A stretch of DNA of 64,000 nt from Flavobacterium sp. 9 (lineage in GTDB: Bacteria > Bacteroidota > Bacteroidia > Flavobacteriales > Flavobacteriaceae). The notes beneath the pieces were generated by a model, which saw nothing but the letters and a program-made list of their open reading frames with translations, searched no databases and had not been told where the DNA came from. Location of the stretch: positions 868,001 through 932,000 of the forward strand of contig NZ_PEEU01000001.1 in assembly GCF_002754195.1 (NCBI RefSeq), read 5' to 3'. The position numbers were made by a program, and so were the translations under genes. Positions 9,364 through 16,893 of the stretch are shown here, piece by piece; position 1 is the stretch's first letter; each line of letters begins with the position of its first letter.

Positions 9364-9951
9364 ATGTCAGATTTAATAAATAGAGAGCTTCATGTATGTA
9401 TGGGTCTTAATTCATGCAAAAATGAAGGATTTTCAAAAAATAATGATTGTGCAGGAACGGGAGATTGCTCAACAGCAGTTGGTCATCCTTGCCACACTTT
9501 AAATGAATGTAAAGGGCAAGGAGGCTGCGGTATTTTTGGAACTACCGAAGAATTTTGTCATCCGGGTCAAAACGAATGTCGCTATCAGGGAAGCTGTGGC
9601 GTGCCCATTTTATCTTCTCGTTTTATGGCTCAGGGTCCTAATAAAGGACTTAGCGTTTGGCAATTAGCCAGAATACGTTTCGAAGAACAAAGAAAAGAAA
9701 ATGGTGAGTCATTTGGAGAAGCTCCTCAACCATTCGGACCAAGTAATGACTACGTAAACACCATTCGCGGTACAGTAAATAATGATTATTCTTCTTGCGG
9801 ACAAAGTGGTTCAAGATCTTGCTCTTACATCAACAATCCTGCCGAAAGAAAGATTGCTGCCGAGAAAAGAGTTTTGAAGATGGAACAGGAAAGTGCCCAA
9901 AAACTACCGGAGAGTCTTTCAAATTGTAAACCAAAAAACAATGGCAACTAG
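9364..9951 (+). CDS. Cysteine-rich protein, probable MNIO precursor peptide (bufferin-like)
   Basis: 195 residues with 13 cysteines. Ten lie in residues 12-78, at 12, 18, 29, 35, 43, 49, 55, 65, 72 and 78; the pairs 12/18, 29/35, 43/49, 49/55 and 72/78 all have C-x5-C spacing. A repeat of the form N-[SE]-C-[KR]-x-x-G occurs three times (LNSCKNEG, LNECKGQG, QNECRYQG). These resemble the CxGxNxCKGxG repeats of BufA2-type bufferins. Unlike those, there is no signal peptide, and a long charged C-terminal part (79-195) carries only three more cysteines. The MNIO gene starts inside its last codons (11-bp overlap), which supports a substrate-enzyme pair. A structural iron-sulfur or zinc protein is the main alternative. 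Confidence 0.7.
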   Translation: MSDLINRELHVCMGLNSCKNEGFSKNNDCAGTGDCSTAVGHPCHTLNECKGQGGCGIFGTTEEFCHPGQNECRYQGSCGVPILSSRFMAQGPNKGLSVWQLARIRFEEQRKENGESFGEAPQPFGPSNDYVNTIRGTVNNDYSSCGQSGSRSCSYINNPAERKIAAEKRVLKMEQESAQKLPESLSNCKPKNNGN

Positions 9952-10855
9952 ACTCGGATTACCCAATTTAGGATTGGGTTTAGGACTTAGAAGCCAGCAT
10001 TTTGAGCATATTCTCAAAAAAAATCCTGCCGTAGATTGGTTTGAGGTAATTTCTGAGAACTTTATGGACTCGCATGGACGTCCAAGATACATCTTACATC
10101 AAATAGCAGAACGATATCCCGTAGTCATGCACGGGGTATCGTTGTCTATTGGAAGTACCGATCCGCTAAATTTAGATTACCTCAGCAGTTTAAAACAATT
10201 GGCAACCGAAGTACAACCAGCCTGGATTAGCGACCATTTGTGCTGGACAGGAGTTTTAACGACCAATTCGCACGATTTACTTCCGCTTCCGCTAAATGAC
10301 GAATCATTAAGGCACGTTTGTAACCGAATCAATCAGGCACAGGACTATTTAGAACGACCGCTTATTATCGAGAATCCAAGCACTTATGCCGCCTTTAATA
10401 ATTCTACGCTTCCAGAATGGGAATTTTTACGAATAATGACCGAAGAAACTGGTTGCGGATTACTTCTGGATGTCAACAATGTTTATGTGTCTTCTTTCAA
10501 TAATGATTTTGATCCTGTAGAATATATCAAAGGAATTCCGCATGATAAGATTGTACAAATGCACTTGGCCGGTCATCAAAATTGTGGCAATTATATTATT
10601 GACACACACGATCGAGAGGTAAATTCCCAAGTATGGAAATTGTTTCAACTGGCGTATCAACTGGCAAATGAAGCATCGGTTTTATTAGAATGGGATGGTA
10701 ATATTCCGTCCTTCGATATCTATCATTCTGAATTACTAAAATCAAAACAATATATGGATGAAACATTTATTGGAGTTGAAAATGAAGCCCGGTTTATGGA
10801 CAAAGAACAGGTTTCAAACCCATTAAATCTTTTTGAAATGAATAAATTTATATAA
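9941..10855 (+). CDS. MNIO (DUF692) multinuclear iron-dependent peptide-modifying oxidase
   Basis: 304 residues from the ATG at 9941, which begins MATRLGLPNLGLGLGLR; an upstream ATG at 9893 only extends into the preceding gene. Family landmarks appear in order: GLGLR (13-17), EVISENF (35-41), HGVSLSIG (His64), SDHLCW (Asp98, His99), IIENPSTY (Glu144), LLLDVNNVYVS (Asp177, Asn180), MHLAGH (His208, His212), DTHDREV (Asp221, His223) and LLEWD (Glu250). These match the iron-ligand pattern of MbnB/BufB. Relatives oxidise cysteine in precursor peptides to oxazolone-thioamide or 5-thiooxazole groups. The start overlaps the cysteine-rich gene and the partner gene follows after 9 bp. Confidence 0.88.
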   Translation: MATRLGLPNLGLGLGLRSQHFEHILKKNPAVDWFEVISENFMDSHGRPRYILHQIAERYPVVMHGVSLSIGSTDPLNLDYLSSLKQLATEVQPAWISDHLCWTGVLTTNSHDLLPLPLNDESLRHVCNRINQAQDYLERPLIIENPSTYAAFNNSTLPEWEFLRIMTEETGCGLLLDVNNVYVSSFNNDFDPVEYIKGIPHDKIVQMHLAGHQNCGNYIIDTHDREVNSQVWKLFQLAYQLANEASVLLEWDGNIPSFDIYHSELLKSKQYMDETFIGVENEARFMDKEQVSNPLNLFEMNKFI

Positions 10856-10864
10856 GCACAAAAA

Positions 10865-11704
10865 ATGCAGAAAACGGTCAAAATACCATTAAAGAATTTC
10901 CAACATTGGATGCAGCAACTTTTACTGGATCCTTACCAGCAAACGGGCGTTAATCCCAGTGATTTAGTTTCGGATCAATTAAATGCTGCTTCAATTGAAG
11001 ATGTGATTTGCCATTCTGAAAAACTTACTGCAAAGGAACATTTGGGTATTTACCAAAGAAGCTATATCGCCCGTTTACGAAATTGTATGTCTCAGCAATT
11101 TAGTGCTTTAGAATATGCCTTAGGCGAGGATCTTTTTTGCGCTTTCGCTGATGATTATCTCGCTTCAAAGCCTTCGCAGAACTATAACTTAGCCTATTTA
11201 GGAGCTCATTTTGCAGACTATCTTGAAACTAACAGACCCGATACTCACGAAAACATCAAGGAAGATTGGATTGATTTCATGATCGAACTCGCCCGATATG
11301 AATATGCCATTGGCGTTATTTTCGAAATGAAAGCCGAAGAAGATTACCAATTAGCCACGATAGATTCAGATGAAAACAAACTGAAACTTGTACCTATATG
11401 TGAATTGTTTAAATTTAAGTTTCCTGTTCGAAAATACTATTCTGATTTTAAAAATGAAAAACAACCCAATTTACCTTCTGAAAGCGAAAGTTATTGTGTA
11501 GTCCTTCGGCACAAATTTAAACTAGCTATTTATGATTTGCATAAAGAACAATTTGAGTTTTTGACTTATTTGAAAGAGCAAACCAATATTGCTGAAGCCA
11601 AAGAACTCTTTAAAAACCAATACAAAGAAAATACACCTTCATTTGATGAAGTCTGGAACAGTTGGAAAGAATCCTGGGTAGCTGCTAATTTTTTCCAATT
11701 TTAA
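10865..11704 (+). CDS. DUF2063 / BufC-MbnC-type partner of the MNIO enzyme
   Basis: 279 residues, no signal. The N-terminal domain has the DUF2063 pattern: FQHWMQQLLLDP near the start, HLGIYQRSYIARLRNCM, SALEYALGEDLFCAFADDYL and LGAHFADYLE. In methanobactin and bufferin pathways the equivalent subunit binds the MNIO protein and helps bring the precursor to its active site. The C-terminal part (about 170-279) is strand-rich and less conserved. The gene sits 9 bp after the MNIO gene, as expected for a heterodimer. The old family name 'putative DNA-binding domain' need not mean it binds DNA. Confidence 0.82.
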   Translation: MQKTVKIPLKNFQHWMQQLLLDPYQQTGVNPSDLVSDQLNAASIEDVICHSEKLTAKEHLGIYQRSYIARLRNCMSQQFSALEYALGEDLFCAFADDYLASKPSQNYNLAYLGAHFADYLETNRPDTHENIKEDWIDFMIELARYEYAIGVIFEMKAEEDYQLATIDSDENKLKLVPICELFKFKFPVRKYYSDFKNEKQPNLPSESESYCVVLRHKFKLAIYDLHKEQFEFLTYLKEQTNIAEAKELFKNQYKENTPSFDEVWNSWKESWVAANFFQF

Positions 11705-11841
11705 GCTAAAACATTCAAAATCAAATATTCTACAATATAAAAGCAGGTAGAATTACGCTTAAAAATCAAGATCTAAGTGAGTTAATTTATAAATAATTTC
11801 ATTTCCCAAAAACAATAACCCAATAACTAAACTACCTAATC

Positions 11842-13551
11842 ATGGAAAACTATTTACACGGTTTACTCGACGAAGACAACGACGACATTATTAAAGACTA
11901 CTTAAAATACATTGACGGGGGAATTCCATGTACGGATAAACCAAAAGACGTATTAATCATTGGTGCCGGAATGGCCGGAATGGTCGCCGCAGCTATGTTA
12001 AAAGAGGCCGGACATAATGTTACGATAGTCGAATCAAACACTCGTGTTGGCGGAAGGATTAAGACTTTCAGGAATTCTGAAAACAAAAAATATTTTGAAG
12101 ACGACAGTGTTTATGGTGAAGCCGGTGCAATGCGTATCCCAACCATACACAAGATGGTGCTCAAATACATTGAAAAACTCGGACTCAAAACCGAGCCTTT
12201 TTATTATCTTTCTGTTGATAAGGAACAGGCAATCGCATATCAGGCAGGCTCAACTAAAAAGGAGCCGGATGTTACTAGAAATTCCCTTTTCTATGTTAAC
12301 CGCAAACGTGTTGTACAGAATGAATATATCAAAAAAGATGTTAATGTAAACGAACTACTGGGCTTTGATCTTGGCGAAAGTGAAAACAAACGTGCCAGCG
12401 ATTTAATGGACATTCTCATTAAACCGCTTAAGGAGTTTATAAAAGAAGATCCCGAGAAAAACTGGCCTATACTAATCGAGCGCTATGGAGAATATTCGAT
12501 GCGTCGTTTCTTAAAGGAACATTCGATGTATTCAGAAAATGCTATCGAGATGATTGGAGTTATGCAAAATCTGGAGTCCAGAATGGCCTATGATTTTATC
12601 CAGAGTTTTATTGAGCAAAATATCATCAAGGATTCTACCTCTTTTATGGAAATTGTGGGCGGAAGCGACTTACTTCCAAATGCATTCTTTAAAGCTTATA
12701 ATCTCGAAGAAAACACCTATTTTGATTGCAGAATGACGAAAATGAAGCTCGTTAACAACAAGGTAAAAATAGAAGTTGATATTGAAGTTCAACGTGACTT
12801 TCAGTTTTATGAAGACGCAGGATTCAAAGCTTTAAAAACCCCTGTTAGTGATCTGGAATTTGATGAAATAATTGTCACCATACCTTTTTCTGCATTAAGA
12901 CATGTGTATGTATTACCTCAATTCAAACAGGAAAAACGAAAAGCAATCCGAGAACTGCACTATGATTCTGCTACTAAAATATTATTGGAATTTCGTGAAA
13001 AATGGTGGCAGGAAGCACCTTATAATATTGTTGGCGGAGGTACGATTACTGATTTTTCGAACCGTTTTACCTATTATCCAAGTAATGATTTGGGAGCTAA
13101 AGGACATGGTGTCGTACTGGCATCTTATTGCTGGTCTGACGAAGCAAGCCGTTGGGATTCTATGGATGACGATGACAGGTATTTTTATGCACTTAAAAAT
13201 CTGGCGATCATGCACTCCGATGACCCGAAGGAACAGCAGCGTATTATTGACCTTGCCGTAATTACCTCAAGCATCAAAGACTATAAAAAGAAAGGCGGAA
13301 AATTAATTGGTGCAGCAACACAAAGCTGGATGCGTGATCCGTATGCTTATGGCGAAGCGGCAATATTTAATCCGGGACAGTTACAATTATTGCAGCAACA
13401 TATCATCTCAACTGAATGGGAAGGAAAAGCACATTTTGCCGGAGAACATACTTCGCTAAAACATGCGTGGATTGAAGGTGCAATTGAATCCGGAATTCGT
13501 ACTGCACTCGAAGTCAACGAAAATACTGGTAACCTGAATAACCCAATTTAA
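11842..13551 (+). CDS. L-amino-acid-oxidase-like FAD flavoprotein
   Basis: 569 residues. The dinucleotide-binding motif [15 protein letters not shown] gives GxGxxG at 41-46, followed by the acidic strand end VTIVES and the RVGGRIKTF segment. [10 protein letters not shown] and the following [13 protein letters not shown] match L-amino-acid oxidases, and the C-terminus has [21 protein letters not shown], the second FAD contact. These enzymes turn an amino acid into the imino or 2-oxo acid with H2O2 release. The amino acid used cannot be read from the sequence; VioA/RebO-type tryptophan oxidases are plausible models because a VioB-type gene is present. The stop codon is one base before the next ATG, so translation is probably coupled. 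A 137-bp gap separates it from the DUF2063 gene. Confidence 0.82.
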   Translation: MENYLHGLLDEDNDDIIKDYLKYIDGGIPCTDKPKDVLIIGAGMAGMVAAAMLKEAGHNVTIVESNTRVGGRIKTFRNSENKKYFEDDSVYGEAGAMRIPTIHKMVLKYIEKLGLKTEPFYYLSVDKEQAIAYQAGSTKKEPDVTRNSLFYVNRKRVVQNEYIKKDVNVNELLGFDLGESENKRASDLMDILIKPLKEFIKEDPEKNWPILIERYGEYSMRRFLKEHSMYSENAIEMIGVMQNLESRMAYDFIQSFIEQNIIKDSTSFMEIVGGSDLLPNAFFKAYNLEENTYFDCRMTKMKLVNNKVKIEVDIEVQRDFQFYEDAGFKALKTPVSDLEFDEIIVTIPFSALRHVYVLPQFKQEKRKAIRELHYDSATKILLEFREKWWQEAPYNIVGGGTITDFSNRFTYYPSNDLGAKGHGVVLASYCWSDEASRWDSMDDDDRYFYALKNLAIMHSDDPKEQQRIIDLAVITSSIKDYKKKGGKLIGAATQSWMRDPYAYGEAAIFNPGQLQLLQQHIISTEWEGKAHFAGEHTSLKHAWIEGAIESGIRTALEVNENTGNLNNPI

Positions 13552-13552
13552 G

Positions 13553-15313
13553 ATGTCACAGCAAAAAATCACCGTTGCAAAATACCTGCAAATACGTCTG
13601 GAACAATTAGGACTTACCCATTTATTTGGAATTGCAGGCAATTATACCGCGCCGTTTTTGAATACGATTCAAGAAGACAAAAATGCAAAAATTAAAATCG
13701 TTAACGACACGAATGAAATAAACGCCGGACATTGCACTGATGCTTACGCGCGTCAAAATGGTTTCGCTGCAGTAGCGGTAACTTATGGCGTGGGAGCATT
13801 TACGCTGCTTAATTCGGTTGCGGGTTCTTATGTAGAGCATTGTCCAGTTCTTGTCATTAATGGGGCACCGACCAATAAAGATCAGCAACGAAGCCTAGTT
13901 CAGGGAATGCTGGCATCACATATGACTGGTGATATGTACAGTAATATCAATGTTTACCGAAACGTTACTGTTGCGGCAGAACAAGTTACAGGTTCATCAG
14001 ATGCTCCTTATAAAATTGATTCAGTTTTAAATGCCTGTATTTTATATGGAAGACCGGTTTATCTTGAAGTTTTCGAAGATGTATGGCGAATGGAATGCAA
14101 TCCGCCTGACGCTCCATTGGTAGAAAGAGAATCCTCTAAATGTCAAACAAGTGCACGCAAAGCTGCTCAAAGAGTAGCTGCATTGGCAAAAGGAAAAGAA
14201 ATTATTTTCTGGGGCGGCATTGAAATCCAGCGCTACGGTATTCAAAAGGAATTTCTGGATCTTATCGAAACTACCGATACTGAGTTTGTGACTTCTATAC
14301 TTGGGAAATCAATCGTGTCTGAAAACCATCCTAAATTCAAAGGAGTTTTTAATGGCAAGGCATCGCCAAAAGATGTCGATAAAAAATTCAGAAAAGCCGG
14401 GCTGAAAATTGGTCTTGGCGTATGGACCACCGGCAAAAATTTGGGAGGTTTTGATGTCTGGCAAGAAGATACTGTACTTGCCAATCACAGCGGTGTAAGG
14501 ATTGGCGCTTCTTATGTGGCTAATGTTTCGCTAAGGGATTTTATTATATTTCTGAAAGAAGAACTTACCCAAGTTCCCTTTAGTGCTTACGAAATGTATG
14601 ATGCAGAAAAGCTGCCTGAATCATTTTTCTTAGCTGATAACAGAATGCTAAAAAAAGCGAAACCGCAGCTTACTTATGATACATTTTTCAAACGAATCAA
14701 TGATTTTATAGATGAGAGACATATAGTCGTTGCCGATGCAGGTTTTCCTTTATTGGGCGCCCAAGGCATTCGTATTACAGAACCTAACGGATTCGTAGCA
14801 CAGGCATCATGGCTTTCGATAGGTTATTCTGTTCCTGCGGCAACCGGAATAAAATGTGCCAGACCTGATAAAAGGCCGGTAGTATTTGTTGGAGACGGTG
14901 CTTTTCAGGAAACTTGTCAGGCCATATCTACACAGAATAAACTGAAACACGACACGATTGTTTTTGTTTTGGATAATGGTATTTATGGAATTGAACAAAT
15001 GCTTGTTAATCCAAATCCGTTTCGTGGTGAAAAAAAGGTAGAATATAGCGTTCCCGATTTAAACAGCGTTTATGATTACAACGAAATGCACCGTTGGAAA
15101 TATGCGAAACTCGTTGATGTATTTGGAGGCAAAGGTTTTGAAGTCAGCACTCTCGACGAACTCGAGGAAGTTCTGACACAACTTGACAACATTAAGGAAA
15201 ATACCATTATACATGTAAACATACCTAAGACCTCTATTCCTGAAGCAATTGCTTATAAAACAGAAGAGGCTGGAGAAGATGAATTTCTGGATAAAGACTG
15301 GAGTTTATGTTAG
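13553..15313 (+). CDS. ThDP-dependent 2-oxo-acid (indolepyruvate/pyruvate-type) decarboxylase
   Basis: 586 residues with the three-domain plan of pyruvate/indolepyruvate decarboxylases. HLFGIAGNYTAPFL and NEINAGHCTDAYAR give the catalytic ThDP Glu at residue 55. The cofactor site is GDGAFQET (447-454) with the later DNGIYGIEQ segment. In canonical decarboxylases the active-site loop has two adjacent histidines; here it reads LASHMTGD, so the first is Ser122 and only His123 remains. This may change substrate or outcome, for example carboligation instead of aldehyde release. Its likely partner is the preceding oxidase, which would supply the 2-oxo acid. The gene ends at a strong terminator shared with the convergent peptidase gene. 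Confidence 0.8.
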   Translation: MSQQKITVAKYLQIRLEQLGLTHLFGIAGNYTAPFLNTIQEDKNAKIKIVNDTNEINAGHCTDAYARQNGFAAVAVTYGVGAFTLLNSVAGSYVEHCPVLVINGAPTNKDQQRSLVQGMLASHMTGDMYSNINVYRNVTVAAEQVTGSSDAPYKIDSVLNACILYGRPVYLEVFEDVWRMECNPPDAPLVERESSKCQTSARKAAQRVAALAKGKEIIFWGGIEIQRYGIQKEFLDLIETTDTEFVTSILGKSIVSENHPKFKGVFNGKASPKDVDKKFRKAGLKIGLGVWTTGKNLGGFDVWQEDTVLANHSGVRIGASYVANVSLRDFIIFLKEELTQVPFSAYEMYDAEKLPESFFLADNRMLKKAKPQLTYDTFFKRINDFIDERHIVVADAGFPLLGAQGIRITEPNGFVAQASWLSIGYSVPAATGIKCARPDKRPVVFVGDGAFQETCQAISTQNKLKHDTIVFVLDNGIYGIEQMLVNPNPFRGEKKVEYSVPDLNSVYDYNEMHRWKYAKLVDVFGGKGFEVSTLDELEEVLTQLDNIKENTIIHVNIPKTSIPEAIAYKTEEAGEDEFLDKDWSLC

Positions 15314-15350
15314 GTTTAAAATTGGCTAAGTTTTAAACCTAACTCAAAAT

Positions 15351-15389
15351 AAAAAAGCACTGAAAACCAATCATTTTCAGTGCTTTTTT
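15351..15389. terminator. Bidirectional terminator closing the MNIO cluster
   Basis: A perfect 16-bp inverted repeat (15351-15366 and 15374-15389) with A- and T-rich ends lies between the convergent decarboxylase and M28 peptidase genes. It works in both directions. A second hairpin (15311-15321 with 15331-15341) begins at the decarboxylase stop codon. Confidence 0.88.
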
Positions 15390-15411
15390 TATTATTTATA
15401 ATTTACTTATC

Positions 15412-16716
15412 TTATTTTAAGTGAGTAGTATCTACTCTTGTTGGTGTATCTTTTCCACTAATAATCGAAGAAGAACTTAATGCAATTGATTTGATTATTT
15501 GAGTCATATTATCAATATCCAGCGTTTCAAATTCATCATCGACTGTGTGATACGTTGGCTCATTATCCATTTTTGAAGTAGAAATAGTATGAGCAGGAAC
15601 TCCAAGCTTGGCTAACGTAGCGTTGTCTGAGCGGTAAAATAACTGTTGGTCTGGATAAGGATCTGAATAAAATGTAAAATTTGATCCTGTTAAATTAGTT
15701 TGTAAAATCTGTCCCATATTCGACTTTTCGAAGCCTGTAATGTAAGCAGAGTTTTTACCCCATTTAGATTCTGTTCCTATCATTTCAATATTGAACATCG
15801 CAATCACTTTTTCCGGATCAAGCTGTTTAGAAAAATATTTGGCTCCATAACCACCTATTTCTTCCGCTACGAATGTGGTAAAAATGATAGTACGCTCGTT
15901 GTTATTTTGTTTTTTAAAATATTTCGCAAGCATAATTACTGCTGTTGTTCCCGCGGCATCATCATTAGCACCATTATAAATAGAATCTGTTGCAGTATGA
16001 GGAGCACCTTCTTCTGGAGAACCAACTCCTAAATGATCATAATGCCCTGAAAAAATCAAATACTCATTTGGTTTAGTTTTTCCGGGTAATATTCCAACAA
16101 CATTATTCAATGTTTTTTTGGAGATTGTATTCGTTAATTCAACAGAAAAAGTAGTCGCTTCTGTGGTACCAAAAACAAACATAATCGTATTATTTCCAGG
16201 ATTAGCACTTATTCGATCAATATGTTGAATATTCTGCAAAACCTTATCAAATGAGGGATCAACTAGTACCAAAAGATTTTTCGAGCTTTTATAATATTCA
16301 TTAAATTTCTCGCCAATGTTATCCCCTTTACTGATTTTTACAATAGAAATATCACTTTTTTCAGTTAAAGAAACTTGAGGAAGGTATGAGAATGTTACAA
16401 CTTGATTATTATTTATTTCTTTGCCATCAATACTAATTTTTGAATAAACTGCTTTAGAAGTAGTCATCGAAAATTCTTGTCTGTAATTCTTTGCTTCATT
16501 GAAAGTTTTCAAACCAATTTCTTTAAATTCTGATTCTATAAAAGCCGATGCTTTGTCAATACCGGGAGTAAAAGTTCTCCTGCCCTGCATATCATCAGCC
16601 GAAAGTATTTTCTCTATACGAGTTACTTCCTTATTCGTAATAATTTTATCAATCGATTGTCCATGAACATTAAAACATTGACTTAGAACAAAGATACTTA
16701 CAATAATTTTTTTCAT
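15412..16716 (-). CDS. Secreted M28-family zinc metallopeptidase
   Basis: 434 residues with a signal peptide (MKKIIVSIFVLSQCFNVHGQ). The M28 zinc ligands appear in order: FSGHYDHLGVG, NGANDDAAGTTAV, FVAEEIGGYGAKYF (catalytic Glu-Glu), an FNIEMIG region and a late YHTVDDEF histidine. Such enzymes are usually aminopeptidases acting on peptides outside the cytoplasm. An extended N-terminal region (25-210) resembles a PA-like insertion arrangement. It is separated from the glycan locus by the tRNA scar and terminator, so co-regulation with that locus is uncertain. Confidence 0.85.
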   Translation of the reverse strand: MKKIIVSIFVLSQCFNVHGQSIDKIITNKEVTRIEKILSADDMQGRRTFTPGIDKASAFIESEFKEIGLKTFNEAKNYRQEFSMTTSKAVYSKISIDGKEINNNQVVTFSYLPQVSLTEKSDISIVKISKGDNIGEKFNEYYKSSKNLLVLVDPSFDKVLQNIQHIDRISANPGNNTIMFVFGTTEATTFSVELTNTISKKTLNNVVGILPGKTKPNEYLIFSGHYDHLGVGSPEEGAPHTATDSIYNGANDDAAGTTAVIMLAKYFKKQNNNERTIIFTTFVAEEIGGYGAKYFSKQLDPEKVIAMFNIEMIGTESKWGKNSAYITGFEKSNMGQILQTNLTGSNFTFYSDPYPDQQLFYRSDNATLAKLGVPAHTISTSKMDNEPTYHTVDDEFETLDIDNMTQIIKSIALSSSSIISGKDTPTRVDTTHLK

Positions 16717-16801
16717 ATTTTACTTTTATAAATAACATTTTAGCTAAACCAAAAGTACATTAATTATTTGCAAAAAATAGCATATGTAGGTTTCAAACTT
16801 A

Positions 16802-16823
16802 AGGTTCGAATCCTGCTCTCCCA
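16802..16823 (+). other. 3' fragment of a tRNA gene (T-loop and acceptor end), probable integration scar
   Basis: The bases AGGTTCGAATCCTGCTCTCC and the following CA look like the T-loop, the 3' half of the T-stem and the acceptor strand of a tRNA gene. Upstream bases do not form the matching acceptor strand, D-arm or anticodon arm, and the T-stem pairing stops after three bases. This is what remains when an element integrates at a tRNA 3' end. The tRNA identity cannot be read. Confidence 0.6.
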
Positions 16824-16860
16824 AAGAAAAAGTCCTAATGAAAATTAGGACTTTTTCTTT
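16823..16860 (-). terminator. Terminator of the first glycan locus
   Basis: A 17-bp inverted repeat (16823-16839 and 16844-16860, loop GAAA) lies 34 bp after the GH20 stop, with T-rich sequence on the minus strand. It touches the tRNA fragment, so it may originally have been that tRNA's terminator. Confidence 0.8.
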
Positions 16861-16893
16861 ATGTTCAAAATTCAAACTATACTCCTTATTCTT

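Noticed and set aside
9893..9940. 16-codon N-terminal extension of the MNIO protein
   Set aside because: The extension overlaps the cysteine-rich gene out of frame and precedes the conserved family start; the ATG at 9941 fits better.
9364..9951. Assignment of the cysteine-rich protein as a standard periplasmic bufferin
   Set aside because: There is no signal peptide, and the length and tail do not fit. I keep it as bufferin-like only.
16717..16801. A full tRNA gene ending at 16823
   Set aside because: The 85 bases before the T-loop do not supply the complementary acceptor strand, D-loop or anticodon arm.
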